From: Andrena cerasifolii
Lineage: Eukaryota; Arthropoda; Insecta; Hymenoptera; Andrenidae
NCBI RefSeq assembly: GCF_050908995.1
Contig: NC_135119.1
Location: forward strand, 15,066,001-15,130,000
Reading direction: 5' to 3'
Length of the DNA: 64,000 bases
Shown one piece after another: positions 39,895-52,039 of the stretch; positions within the stretch are counted from its first letter, which is position 1, and each line of letters opens with the position of its first letter. A program made the translations under genes and the position numbers. Under the pieces are notes generated by a model. That model did no database searches. It had not been told where the DNA came from and saw only the letters and a program-made list of their open reading frames with translations.

Positions 39895-40291
39895 GGGGAG
39901 ACCGGGACTGAAAGTTCCGATTTCGATAAAACATAAAAAATGACTGGAAAATAATGTAGTTATTCTCTTCACTATTGAGTAATTTTTTGTTGAATTTATT
40001 ATATTTTATGATTTTAAGCTTGTGATTGACATATTGTAATAGGTTTTTCATAAAAAGTAATTTATTTGTGGCTGGTCGAAGCGGAACTTCTTACCCCTTT
40101 ATGGGGCAAGTTGTTATCGCACTGGGACTCACACCACACGAATCGCTGTCGCGGACGCTATTAAAGTGGGCGACAGAATGGCGTGATCAACTCACGCGGA
40201 AAAAAATAATTTAAAGTACAAAGCTCTTTTCATTTTGAAGATAGAACCGTCGGAACAACTTAGCCCCGCAACTTTTTGCTCCGGTCTCCCC
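39895..40291. mobile_element. TA-flanked MITE (GGGGAGACCGGGGCT family), copy 2
   Basis: The termini GGGGAGACCGGGACTGAAAG and, inverted, GGGGAGACCGGAGCAAAAAG are bounded by TA (39893-39894 and 40292-40293). It is homologous to 34992-35360. The two copies differ in their middle: copy 2 carries about 60 bases (around 40125-40205) not found in copy 1, and lacks some of copy 1's sequence. Confidence 0.9.
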
Positions 40292-40348
40292 TACAATTAT
40301 TAGTCAAGATTGCTCGAAAATATCCTACGCGAGGAGAAAAAGTAGGTA

Positions 40349-40936
40349 CAGTGACTCGCATTAATATTCGGATACTTTTTAAAATCGCATAACTTTTTTA
40401 GAATTGGTCCAAACGACTTGAGTTTTTTTTTGAGAAGCTAGAAGGATTAGTTTGCTAAATGATGTGTTTGGTTGTTTTGTAAAAAAAAAATGTATTTGGT
40501 TGGAATAGCGAAAAGAATAGTAAAGGTCGATTTTTAAACTTTTTTTTTGTGAGCTTGTAATGAAAATTCAAAAAAACCCGTTTGCTGATTTCGGGAATTT
40601 TCGCGATTCTCGACCTTATTCTGCGATCTTTAAACTTTGTAGCTCGGAGCAACGTTAACCGATTTTCATGAAATTTTAGGCACGTATACAACTTATTGCA
40701 ATCTACACGCGGGTTTTTTTAATTTTCATTACAAGCTCACAAAAAAAGTTTAAAAATCGACCTTTACTATTCTTTTCGCTATTCCAACCAAATACATTTT
40801 GTTCAAAACGACGAAACGCGTCAGTTAGCAAACTAATCCTTCTAGCTTCTCAAAAAAAAAAACTCAATTCGTTTGGACCAATTCTAAAAAAGTTATGCGA
40901 TTTTAAAAAGTGTCCGAATATTAATGCGAGTCACTC
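40349..40936. mobile_element. mariner/Tc1-type MITE with 230-bp TIRs
   Basis: The arms 40349-40580 and 40710-40936 are inverted copies starting (C/G)AGTGACTCGCATTAATAT. TA flanks each end (40347-40348 and 40937-40938). The 588-bp element has only a 129-bp centre, so it could fold almost completely. No transposase. Confidence 0.9.
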
Positions 40937-40938
40937 TA

Positions 40939-41947
40939 GATATTTTTCGAAGCCGAAGTAGAAGGGATCAAATGGTCGGAAAGTAGAAGGGATCAAATGG
41001 TGGAGAAATGGTCAATGTTTTCTATCATTTTGGTAAGATTTTTAAGAATCAAATAACAGTCTATTCCTCTGAGAATAACGATCCGAATTTTTCAACCGGG
41101 ATGTCGTGGGAAGGGTGTGCTACAGGGGGTAGTCGCACGCGTATTAGGAAACAAGTTTAAGACAGGGTGGTTCAAACTCGAAGCCCTGGAGCCGTGGCAC
41201 AGCCCAGCGTCCCGATATTATTACTATGTAAATCACCCCTTCTCCATGGTACGCTGACGCCCACGGTGACAGCCCCCGGAGTGCCCCACCGTACGATGGA
41301 TGAGCTCCAGGTTCTTATTAGATGTTCCTATGCGCCACCCCTCCGATCTGCAAACATGTTCCTTCATTTTGGACCGATATACGTTACACCCTTATCGGCG
41401 AAGCTTTCGCTCACCACGGGCGTCGCGCTATAATTGAATCGAACGAGATTTCGCTCGGATCGAACAGTTCCTTGAAAATCTCTAGACCTCTGTTTCACTC
41501 GTGCTCCAAGTCTGCAATTATCTGCCAGAGTATGCGCGTATCGGTTAAAATTCAAATGGAACAATTTCCTGGAGAAAGTCAAGCGGGAAAGGCTGCATTT
41601 AAAGTTCTGCGACGGGGGCCTGAGCACTGCCGAGGTAATCCCTTTCGAAAACCGCGATGGACGGTGAAATGGAATTTTGAATATCCTGTACAGCCGGTTG
41701 CGGTGCTGGAGATCGCAGCGAGCCCCGCAGTTCCGGCGAAATTAATGTAAAACTTCCGTGACCGAGGGAATGGAAAAGAGCTGGAACGAGGGTTCGAAGA
41801 GAAAGTTATATTTAGAGCATTAGTGCGGCTTTAATGCGTTTCAGTAACGAAAGTAATTACTCCCGAAGGGAAATCATTCCTATCCTGGCGTTGAGTAAAG
41901 CCTTGCTTTCAATTCTGTGAGAATGTTTTCGCCGAGAGGGAGAGAGA

Positions 41948-41988
<41 letters not shown>

Positions 41989-44023
41989 CTAATTTAAAAC
42001 AAACGTAGACCAAAATAATTTTCCATCTGCCTCTGCCACCGATTCCGAGTACGGGACATTCTTTTTCCCATCTCTGCGTAAGACACGCGATAAGACCCGG
42101 TAATTTAGTCGAAAGAAGAAGAAGCTATCGGGCAAGGAGCAACGGAAAACGATTGGAGCCACGGGGGAGGGTGAAATACTTGGATAGGACGTCGGCTGAT
42201 GCCACACCACCCCGTCCACCCAGCCAGGGAGTGACTACCGACATTAGTCCACTGACACCATTGACACTTTTATTAATGACATCGATGCCTGAAGCACATC
42301 CCCTCCAGGCCTGCGACCCGGCTCACCCTCGAGAACCCTCCGGCAGATTTTCTAGCGCGGCGGATGCAGCCCGCGGTAACCTCGGGATTCGTTCCTTTCC
42401 ATCTCGCAGGGACCTTTTTTCCCGGCATTATTGTATTCCCCGGGAAGAAGAACAGGAACTGGTCTGGCCTCCTCTGTTCCCGGTGTCTATCTCTTCTCCG
42501 CGGCCGGGCCGGGCCGTGGCCCTCCATTCTCTGCTGGCCTCTTTTTCTTCCGTGGCCCTCTCGCTCCGCTGTCTCCGGTGTTCTTGTCGCCGGTGACCCC
42601 CGGTTGCCACCCTTCTTCGCCGCCTGTTCATCCATTCCTCTGTCCTGGGACCTCGCGAGGGAGCGGCTCTCAAGTTACATTGAAAAATCTGGCGGACGGC
42701 TGAAAAATTGGCGATACCTATATCATCCATTGTGCTTCGCGTTCCCCAACCCGCGGCCCTCCTGTTTCCCGCAAAAAACCGTGTATTTAACGGATGGCTC
42801 CGGCGCTGCCCGGGTACCGCTGCTCCTTCCCGACGACGCGCCCCCTCGTATCGATCGCTAATTAGAAATTATGGGCTGGCTCCGATCCGTTTGCAAGCGT
42901 TGCGTCGCGCCCACTCCGGAGAGAGCTCGCGAGAGAGCACCGCTACGTGGAGGGCAGGAAGTTCGGGTGAAATCGGTGTTTTTACCGGTAAACGTAAATT
43001 TAATATGCAGTCGATTGTTCTCTAGAGGCACCTAAGATTTTACGGATGTAAAAATCCGTCGCTGAAGCTTCTCTTCGTCTTCCATTACCAATGGTTTCTT
43101 CTGAGAATTCGTACTACCTACTATGATTAAAGAACGGGAAAAACCGTTGGGGAGAGGGGTTGAGGGTGAGCAGCGCAGACGGGAGATAAATCTGATAAGT
43201 AGGCAGTTCACGATACTCGGATCGGTGGTCACAAATCCATGGATAAGCCGCCGAGAACAAAAGTCCAGGGACGACGTAGCCAGGAATGCAGTGCACATTC
43301 GAGCCGGGATAAAGGCGGGGGTGTGCGCGGCAGGGTGTAAAGAGGCGAAACCATCCGATCGAATCGTCATTACAAACGACGTGACAATTTCGAGCGAGCA
43401 TTGCTGTATACATATTGCTCGTTACATCGATCGCGAGCACGGCGAGTTTTAGGCGGCGTCATCCCCCGAACCGCTCGGCTTTCATAAATTACGCCGATCA
43501 CGTTCTTCGCCACCAACTCGCGCAACCCCCGGCATGATTCTAATTTATTTTAAAATGACGAGGACACGCCGCGCGTATCGAAGACGAGGACAACTTAAGA
43601 ATCGATGAAACGAGGCTGCAGGTGAATTTATTCGATTCGATGAAAATTAAACGAGTCGAGTACAGAAGAATATAGAGCCAGGGCAGTCCCTTACGAGCAG
43701 CAAAAGCCAAAACTGTATTTGCATCTTTTCGGTCGTTCACACTATTCCTACCGACCGGTCAAATCACCGATCTTTAGCACAGCTTATATTTCTTAATATA
43801 GAATGAAGATAATAGCCAATTTGGCAGTATAAAAGTGCCTATAGTTTCTTTAATTCAGAAGTATATCATGTACATTCGTATGTTTGAGGAAAAGTCGTGT
43901 AGTTTAAAGGCGATTCAATTACGTTTTATATAGGAAATTCTAATCGAAATTTTACAAACGGTCATTTGATCGGTCGTGGTAGGAATAGTGTTAATCTGCG
44001 ATAAGAAGATACCACTCACGATA
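40939..44023. other. intergenic DNA with one GA tract
   Basis: Unique sequence. AAGTAGAAGGGATCAAATGG is tandemly repeated at about 40958-41002, and a (GA)n microsatellite lies at 41937-41986. About 42150-42900 is GC-rich with overlapping open frames on both strands, judged compositional. No gene is recognised. Confidence 0.55.
41937..41986. repeat. (GA)n microsatellite
   Basis: A pure GA run preceded by GGGAGAGAG variants. Confidence 0.9.
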
Positions 44024-44636
44024 GAGCTATTCCACGTCAAAACGAATAGATGAAAAATTTAGTTTCACCGATTCTCTTAAAAATTACAGCATTTGTCGAT
44101 AACCTTGCAAAAACAAAGTATACTGAATTTCAACGGCCTATGTCAAATAGTTTTCGAAATATTTAATGTTAAAGTTTCGAAAATTCAAACACAATCGGCT
44201 GACGCGTCATCACTTAAATTGTAATATCTCGGTCATTTTTAAAGATAATGCCACCGTCTTGGGTTCATTTTAAAGCTGAAGGAATGCTTTCTCAAAACGT
44301 ATATAGAATATTTTCTTTATTGTTAATAAACTTAACAGTAATCGATGTCAAAGATTCAAATCGCGATTTGACGTCGTTCCCACCCACGGTCTGGTTTGAA
44401 AAAAATACAACAGTTAACAAAAAAATAAAACTTACGATAGTGCACACCGCTTGGAACTGCACGGATTCCATGGTCAGTCCGCACGCACGCGTTTTTAAAA
44501 CAATAGCCTAGCGTAGGAAAGTATTTATATACGATGGGTTAAAACAAATTTTTCATTCGGTGTTTTCGGTATTTTCGAGAAAAATAATAGAAATATCTGC
44601 TCACCATATAAAAGATTAGCAATAGTAGGTAGCTCG
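44024..44636. mobile_element. long-TIR element family A, copy 3 (right arm missing)
   Basis: The left arm 44024-44348 (325 bp) matches 17005-17329. The spacer follows with about 60 bases deleted. The copy ends inside the 47-bp hairpin segment, which here is inverted relative to the copies at 1-285 and 17005-18016. The last bases TAGCTC happen to match the family's right terminus. No right arm. Confidence 0.85.
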
Positions 44637-44671
44637 CTAACAAGCGTCGTGAATTCCTCCTTATGTACCTA

Positions 44672-45104
44672 ACAAGGGAAGATCCCGAACCCGAAAATTC
44701 AAAAAATTCTGAAACTTCGTGAATATGTAGGGAATTTCCTCCTGCTTACAACGCAATTTATGTTTGCTACCCAAATTCACTCGAAGTTAGTGAAATTAAC
44801 CCCTGAAAATTCGGCTATTTTCCGATTTTGCGTTATAACTCGTGAACACTAAGGGATAGAAAAAACGTTTCAAGACAAATGTTGCTTCTTTTAATTAGAT
44901 CTATCATTTGGTAAAAAAATATTTTACAATTCACAAGTTATAATACAAAATCGGAAAATAACCGGATTTTCAGGGGTCAATTACACCCCCTGAGAGTGAA
45001 TTTAGGCAGCAAACAAACATTCTGTTATAATCAGGAGGAAATTCCCTATATATTCACAAAGTTTCAGAATTTTTCGAATTTCCGGGTTCGGGATGTTCCC
45101 TTGT
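44672..45104. mobile_element. fold-back TIR element, 433 bp
   Basis: The ends ACAAGGGAAGATCCCGAACC and, inverted, ACAAGGGAACATCCCGAACC lead into near-continuous inverted homology of about 185 bp per arm (for example CCCTGAAAATTCGGCTATTT against its inverse). The element is mostly self-complementary. No target duplication is clear. It sits 36 bp from family A copy 3. Confidence 0.85.
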
Positions 45105-46952
45105 ATGTCGACCCAGAAAATGTCCTCCACGAAACGAAGTCCGTGAACGCAACATTCTCGACCCATAATCCCAATCCGTGATCTGCTTTGTGGAAGCCTC
45201 TCGAACAGTATTTTTCCCCTATGTGTCTCGCGTCACGGGAAACAGAGAGGAAGCAGCTAAACGGAGAGAGGGAGGGAGAGAGAGAGAGAGAAGGCTAGCA
45301 AGGGAGATAAGGGAAGCATAGAATCGGTCTAGGCTGGGTCAGGCTCTGGCGTCCTATCTCGCTGGGCTAGAAGCGTGTGCTGATGGATGACAAATGGCTC
45401 CTCCACGACGCGTCACTCTAGGCGCTGCTAGGGGCTCCTCCTATACGTGATCAACCATAGCTCCGGCTGACGTAGGGGGAGTAGGAGGGGCGGAGGAGCG
45501 TTGGGGTAGAAAACCGAGGCGCAACGGGGGTTGCGGCAGGATAGAACGTAGCTTGAAGAGGGGTAGAACCGACATGGGATACGGGGCCAGCGCGGAGAAG
45601 GCAGGAGGGGTGGCGGTAGTGGAGAAGGAGGAGGAGGAGGAGGAGGGCGGGGGTGGGAGGGGACTTGAACGGGTCGGCGGAGATAAAGTGGGACGTCTGA
45701 TCCTCCGTCGAGGCGAGCAAAAAGATCCTCGCGCTTCGCGTCCCAGGAGACGGAAGCCGGGAACGAGAAAAACTCCCCCAAGCCACGTCGACCATCCTTT
45801 CCTCGTCTCTCCCTCGTCGCCCTCTCCTTCTTCCTTCGTCTCTCGGCTCGTACCACCATCAGCCGACGTAGCCGACGCTTTCATCCACCTTTTCCAGCAC
45901 GACCAACCACCCCTCTACCACGAAGAAAGAAACTTCGAAGGGAAAGAATCTCCGCTATACCTCATCCCGTGGCGGTGGCCCATTAATTAGTTCGGGAGAA
46001 TCGGCTGGCTGAGAGAAAGGTATATACGGGCGTATACGTACATGAATGTTATCGCCGCGATGCTCGGGGGTTTCTTTCTGGAATTTATAATTGATAAGGG
46101 AGAGTCGTTCGCCCGATGACGACGGAGGGATACATCGCGCCAGGACTTTTATCGGGGGATGTTGTCAGGAGCTTATCGTTCCGCTTTCTCCTTTCCCCAG
46201 CATGCCACAGGCTGCAAATATATTCCACCGTCCTTTCAAACATTTTTCCCGACCACTTTTCGCGCGATGCTCAGTGTCCGAATCCTCGTCGATCCGCGTG
46301 CACTGCCGAGGGAAAAGGAAAAGAGGCGCGCGAGTTGTTACGTCAGCCTCGAATAAAGCATGCACTCGGAAGACCGCGAAAGATGGATGACTACGTGGCT
46401 CGGGCCTCCATCATGAGCGACACGTCAGGCGGTTCGTATGAATTCTTCTTGATTGCTGGGCCGGCTGTAAGCATAACGAGCCACCCGCTACGTCCATCAA
46501 CCACGCACGGGTCAATTCATTTCGGATACACGAACACGCGCGTCTGTGTGACACGTAGGTATCTCTCTCTCTCTTTCTCTCTCTCTCTCCCTCTCTCTGC
46601 CTCTCTTCCTTCTTGGTGCAGTCCGCGTCACGAACATGCCCGCAGCGTGTACTTACGCGCCAGATATCCCCGCTGGGTTGACGCCTAACCTGCCTACCTA
46701 CGGTATGCTACGCTTATTTTGCTTCATTTCTCGATTTCAATCTTCGTCCAGTTCGGCCGCCCGAGACGGACACGTCGGGCGACTGATGAGCTGCTTTGTA
46801 AGCGAAATGTCAAACCGGGCTGGGCCCCTCTTCTCTACCGGATAAAAAAATCTGCACGCAATGCGTGGATACGAGCCGTACAACAATACTTAAACTTCTT
46901 TTCGACGTTCGATAATTTTGTCGATATAACTTCTGTTTCATACAAGTAGGTA
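45105..46952. other. intergenic DNA with G-rich and CpG-rich block
   Basis: GA repeats lie at 45262-45292. A G/GGA-rich, CpG-rich block lies at about 45440-45900, including a GGA run (45627-45645). A (CT)n run lies at about 46561-46605. Open frames of 114-147 codons overlap on both strands over the G-rich block and are low complexity. No gene is recognised. Confidence 0.55.
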
Positions 46953-47841
46953 AGGTAAATGTCCCAATTAGCGATCCTGTAAGATCTACGCGCGCGTTCT
47001 AACATATTTACGTGCTAAAAGTATTTATCGCAGTTACTCATTAATAGCCTATCATATGGCTGGTTCTTTCCGATGCAATTTTTTTAAATAGTAAATTTAC
47101 AATTATTTTTTAACTTATTTGAATATATTTTTCTTACATTAATGTAAATAATATATTTTTCTTACATTTTCTTACATTAATGTAAATTTTTTTAAATAGA
47201 AAATATACAATTATTTTTTTAACTTATTTGAATATATTTTTCTTACATTAATGTATATATTTATTTTTAATGTATATAATATATTTTTCTTACATTAATG
47301 TATATATTTATTTTTAATGTATATAATATATTTTTCTTACATTAATGTATATATTTATTTTTAATGTATATAATATATTTTTCTTACATTAATGTATATA
47401 TTTATTTTTAATGTATATAATATATTTTTCTTACATTAATGTAAGAAAAAGATATTCAAATAAGTTAAAAAAATAATTGTAAATCTACTATTTAAAAAAA
47501 TTGCATCGAAATTTTTATTGAATTCATAATAATTATGAAGTTCAATAATATTAATGTACTCATGCAAGAAATACTTAATACCTAAAATTTGGCCGTTCTT
47601 AAGTTCTGTAACAAGAAACTACTTTGTTCACGGCTTTGTAGCCGACACACGTGGAAACATTTATTAATTACTTAATTATATGTTACGTTATACATTAGCG
47701 AAACCATCAGCAAGATACTTTGAATATTCCCGAATCGAATTCAATACTAACGCCCGTTTCGAACCGAAAAAAATTCATATTCAAATATAAAGTATAAAGT
47801 GTCAACAATTGGGACTGGTTCGCTGATTGGAATATTTACCT
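46953..47841. mobile_element. TA-flanked TIR element (AGGTAAATGTCCCAATT family), 889 bp
   Basis: AGGTAAATGTCCCAATTAGC at the left is mirrored by GCTGATTGGAATATTTACCT at the right, with TA outside each end (46951-46952 and 47842-47843). Inside, a second inverted pair (TTACAATTATTTTTTAACTT against its inverse near 47460-47490) encloses a 47-bp tandem array. AT-rich and non-coding. Confidence 0.8.
47230..47440. repeat. 47-bp tandem repeat, about 4.5 copies
   Basis: Unit anchors (TCTTACATTAATGT) fall at 47241, 47288 and 47335, exactly 47 bases apart, and continue to about 47440. The units appear identical, suggesting recent expansion. Each contains the palindrome ACATTAATGT. Confidence 0.9.
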
Positions 47842-47843
47842 TA

Positions 47844-50800
47844 CCTATTCTCTTACTCTCAGGTATCTACGTTTACGTCGAATGAACGTTTGAAAATTTG
47901 CGCGCAAACTGGAAAGATTCCGATAAACGGCCTCGAACGCGACCATAAAAGGGACGTTGGGATTAAAAAATTCGGCCACTGACACTCGTTCTCGAACTCG
48001 AAATTAATGCATTATACCTCGCGAACATCAGGCTAGAACTGTCGGACCGCGAATGAAGCCGTTACCAGGCTAGTTATTAAATACCTGTCTGTCCTTTTAG
48101 CGCGAGCGGTATAGGTACGCCGCGTGTAATTTGCGGACAAGTCGAGTCCGCGCGCGTCTCGCCCTTAGCTTTGCTGGTATCAATTACCGTATAAAGCAGC
48201 GTAGGGCCAGAAACGCAATAAAGACATTTAACATTGAGGTTTATTACAGTCGACCAGTATATAAAAGGCTCGAGTCCGCGTCCATAGGGAGCGTTTAATA
48301 TTTTACCCGTCTCATTTTCGCTGCTCGTAAACTATTCATTTATCCGCGCCTATAATCTCGATCGAAACTACGGATTATTATCCTTCTGGTACCATCATCC
48401 CTCCCCCTTGCCGCCCTTCCCGTCTTCTCCACGGACCCCCTCTTACGCTCCCTCTCCCTCCTCTCGTTCCTTGCCCTTTCGGGTTCTGCCAATCTTTACG
48501 CACGTCGCGCGCATTTCATTTTTCTCTCCGGGGGTAAACGATCCGATCGAGGAGCCCGCGCGCGCGCGCGCGCGCCTAACGTCCCCTCAAAATGGAAGTC
48601 GCTCGAATAAAAATCACGCGCGTAACGTAGGGCGCGTCGCGCTGATGCGAAACAACGAGATCGTTAAAAAGCGATTAACGTGGAAAAATCGGCGGGGATT
48701 TCGAATCCTCGCGATTCGTTTGTGTGTTCCCTTTTATTTCCGCGCGATCTACGATCGACATTACTTACTCGGGTACTTTGGCCCAAGACGAATCCTTCTT
48801 CGACACGCGAATTTTTCACGTCTCAACGGGGCCAATTTATCGATCGGCTGGTATTTAATGCAAGCGGCGTTACTGTTGCCCGCTGCATTATGCATTATCG
48901 CGGAGGGGGACGGTGGAATAATTATATAACGGCTGGAGCAGGCTGAAATTTTTCCTCTACTTACGGCCGTGGTGTATTGATAAACGGCGCGGCGTTTCAC
49001 CGCGAGACCCATAGGCGTAGACGCGAGGCGGCGCTCCGCACCGCGGTCCGTTGTTTCGCACGCGGACCGCAATCTGCATAATATGTATTAAAGTTTATTA
49101 TCGTGAGCGGCCACGAATCGATACTTTGCGGTCTTTACTTACCGGGGCCTGGTTTTTGTCTAAATTATACACGTCCCCTAATGTCTTAACTGAAAACGGC
49201 TCCGAATCATTATCATAATTTTGGCATTTCTCGGGGTTCTTGTTTTTGCGCGGCGCACGATGTGCAATCATCTTTCTGGGTGGCGTCGCAAGTTATTGCC
49301 CGTTTTTATACGCGCCGCAGCGATTGAGATATCGGTGTACCCCTCGCGTTTCTCTCTTCTTCTTTTATATTACGCTTTCTCCCCCGTCTGTCTCTCGTTC
49401 CCGCCGCATCCTCGGGGCTGCCTCCAAAATGCCGCAAAAATGGGGCCGCCCGTGAAGGGAGATACACCCGCGAAACTAATTATCGTCCTTCGTACGAAAG
49501 CTTTCGGCGAAACTGCCCGCGTAAAAGCTTACAGGCGCAATTAGGACTTTTTGCGCGGTATTTTTGCTGCCGCGTTTGCCCGGAGCTCGCGAAAATTGAA
49601 CGACAACCCCGCGCAGATCGATCGTGTGTTCCTTGAGCACGAGGCTCGGTACCTATCCACCGTTCGCCGCGGCGCGTTAATGCAGCCGATTCCGTTTTGT
49701 TCTTGTAATTTACCACCGTTATTTATAGGGCGGTTCGTAGGCGTGCGTTCTCGATTATTCATACGGCGCTCGAATCAATTATCATTACAATTTCTTCCTT
49801 TTAACGCGATTTATTTCCTTGCGGCGCACACGCGGTTAATTCGGAATAAAATTGATGACACTTTTAATAAGCGAATGGATCGCCTCGCGTGCAATGGGAA
49901 CAGGGTCCACGGAGGAACAGTTACGCGTATCGCTTCGCGAACGATGTTATCGTATCTGAGCAGTGAGGAAAGTAAAGAATAATCGGGAATTTATTATTCC
50001 GCTTGAACATAGGCGGAACTAGGCGTGTAGCGAGCGCTGCAAGTCCCGTCTATGCAAATTCCACCCCATCCGACTGTCCCTCACTTGGTCAGACATGATT
50101 AAACACAGAATGCCGTTGTTTCAACCCCTCCTAGCGTCCGCGGAGATACCTCGGGAGGATCCCACGGCCCACTCGGTCGGATCCCTAGGATCCGTCCCTC
50201 AGTTTAATCACTACCCCCTCGAAAACTCGCTGGCCTCTCCTTTCGTGGCATTCAATAACGCCGGCGCGACCCCTTGACGATGCGACCCAGCCTTTATCTG
50301 GTCTCCTTGTTTCGCTAAGCCCACCCCGCCACGAGTTTATCTCGTTACGTTTTGATTCGCTCCCGACAGGCCCCGACGCACCCTCTAATTGCTATTCATC
50401 CCCGTCCATTGATAAACTCTTTGCCTTAATTGGAATCATTGCTGCGGGAAATTTCGCTTGTCGCGTTAATGTCGCGGAAAGCTACCGCCGGCGATTCCCT
50501 CGTTTTCTTTATTAATTCCTCCGAGAGGGTGCCGCGTAATTTGTGTACTGGAACCGACGCAACTCCAATTTCTTGGCGATATAGTTGATTAGTCTGTCCC
50601 GGGACCAATGCATCAAGAGAAATAGGCACCGTTAAATCCCCAAAGACTGCATAGCGAAGAATTGAAAAGAAATTTCCGAACCTCCGGAGAAGCACGCGTT
50701 GCTCTAACGAGCTCTGATATTTCGCGGGCGGATTAAACGGAACGCGGCAGATCGTTTCGTTGTGTACGACGGCGCACAGTGGTGCCTTTTCCCCAAAAGC

Positions 50801-50861
50801 TGGCCAAAAGTCAATTTCTGAAGTGAATAGCAGCTTGTTGGTAGTATGGCACATTTAATAT
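47844..50861. other. intergenic DNA, unique
   Basis: CpG-rich unique sequence with a (CG)n run at 48557-48575 and a good TATA-box-like motif at 48258. Open frames of up to 173 codons (48408-48929) have no recognisable domain. No gene is called. Confidence 0.55.
48258..48267 (+). promoter_or_regulatory. TATA-box-like motif
   Basis: TATATAAAAG sits in a GC-richer context (GGCTCGAGTCCGCG follows). It is the cleanest TATAAAA context I noticed outside transposons. No initiator or downstream gene confirms it. Confidence 0.2.
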
Positions 50862-51050
50862 ATATATTATTATTATTATTATTATTATTATTCGTCTTTA
50901 TTACTTGACACATCCAGAGAAGAAAATAATACATAAAGACAAGCGAAGTAAATGGCGAGGCTGCAGTACAATACTGTTAGAAGCCTAACCATAACTAAGT
51001 AACTAACTAAGTGACTAAAAACTAACTAACATTAAGAAACTAGAAAGTTA
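50862..51050 (-). mobile_element. non-LTR retroelement 3' end with AAT tail, minus strand
   Basis: Read on the minus strand it ends GTCAAGTAATAAAGACG then (AAT)n (tail at 50862-50892 on the + strand as ATT). It matches 26225-26402 and, more distantly, 57978-58090. The 5' part is lost and no protein is coded. Confidence 0.75.
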
Positions 51051-51634
51051 TTGTGACGCATAATATCAGTGCAACAAATGCCGCTTGAAATTTTAAAATA
51101 TAGTGGTCGGTTAATGAGATATAGGCCATCAAAGTTGACGAACTTTCGTGCTTCTTAGATGGCTTGAAAATGCTAGCATGTTTAATGTATCAGGCAAAGT
51201 TCATTTGTGAAAAATTCATATGTAAAACATTTTAGAACAATGCAAAGTATCTTTGAACTTACTCTTGTACTTCCCTTCTCAAGATATCCTGAATCTTACT
51301 CATATTTTAGTACAACGGAAGGAAAATAGTTATTTTATTCACCGAACTTCACAGAGTGACAAGTTTCATGACTTAAAGTTACATGTGAAGTATTATATCC
51401 AACTGAAAAATCTCTGCACATATTTGCACTTTTTTTAAGATATCCGCATTTAAAGTGCCTATTAGTATCTATCTACGCTCTCCGTGAACGAACCCTTTCA
51501 AGTCTGCACTTTTTGGTTTGTGGGAATTTTATTTTATGGTCCTTCTGTTGTCAAAAACTGCGTTCTCCCAATAGGGTATTTTACAGAAGAGGGCCTGGAA
51601 TCATGCCACAAACTGTGTAAACTGTACAGGAAGG
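51051..51634. other. AT-rich intergenic DNA
   Basis: AT-rich. It may be further degraded retroelement body upstream of the 3' end at 50862-51050, but no homology can be named. Confidence 0.4.
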
Positions 51635-51642
51635 GTTACAGC

Positions 51643-52031
51643 TAGTGTTCCTTCTCGAGAATGCTTTCTCGAGAATTTCTCGAGAAATTTTATAATTGCT
51701 AATTTCTTATTTCTCGAGAAATACTATAATTTTTAAAAATAAATTTTAAAACCAAAAAGTAATATTTCGCTTTGTACAAATTTTGTATTAAATAAATAAA
51801 TTTACCAATTATATTTAATATCTATTTTTTAATTTACACAAGTTTTGTATAAATTAGACAGGAATAATCATTTAGTTAAAGTTTTCTTGTGTTTTTGATA
51901 AATATTATCAACATTATTCGAAAAATATAATATTTGCAATATTTTTTTCAATTTCTCGAGAATTCTCAAGAAATCTCATCTCATTTCTGATTTCTCGAGA
52001 AACAAAAAATATCGAGAAATCAGGAACACTA
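51643..52031. mobile_element. hAT-like element built from TTCTCGAGAA motifs, 389 bp
   Basis: The ends TAGTGTTCC and GGAACACTA are perfect inverted repeats. The flanks GTTACAGC (51635-51642) and GTTACAGT (52032-52039) form an 8-bp target duplication with one mismatch. Both subterminal regions hold clustered self-complementary TTTCTCGAGAAA copies, with an AT-rich centre. No transposase. Confidence 0.85.
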
Positions 52032-52039
52032 GTTACAGT

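Noticed and set aside
45428..45990. Four overlapping frames of 114-147 codons
   Set aside because: Low-complexity Pro/Ser or Glu/Gly sequence from a G-rich repeat block.
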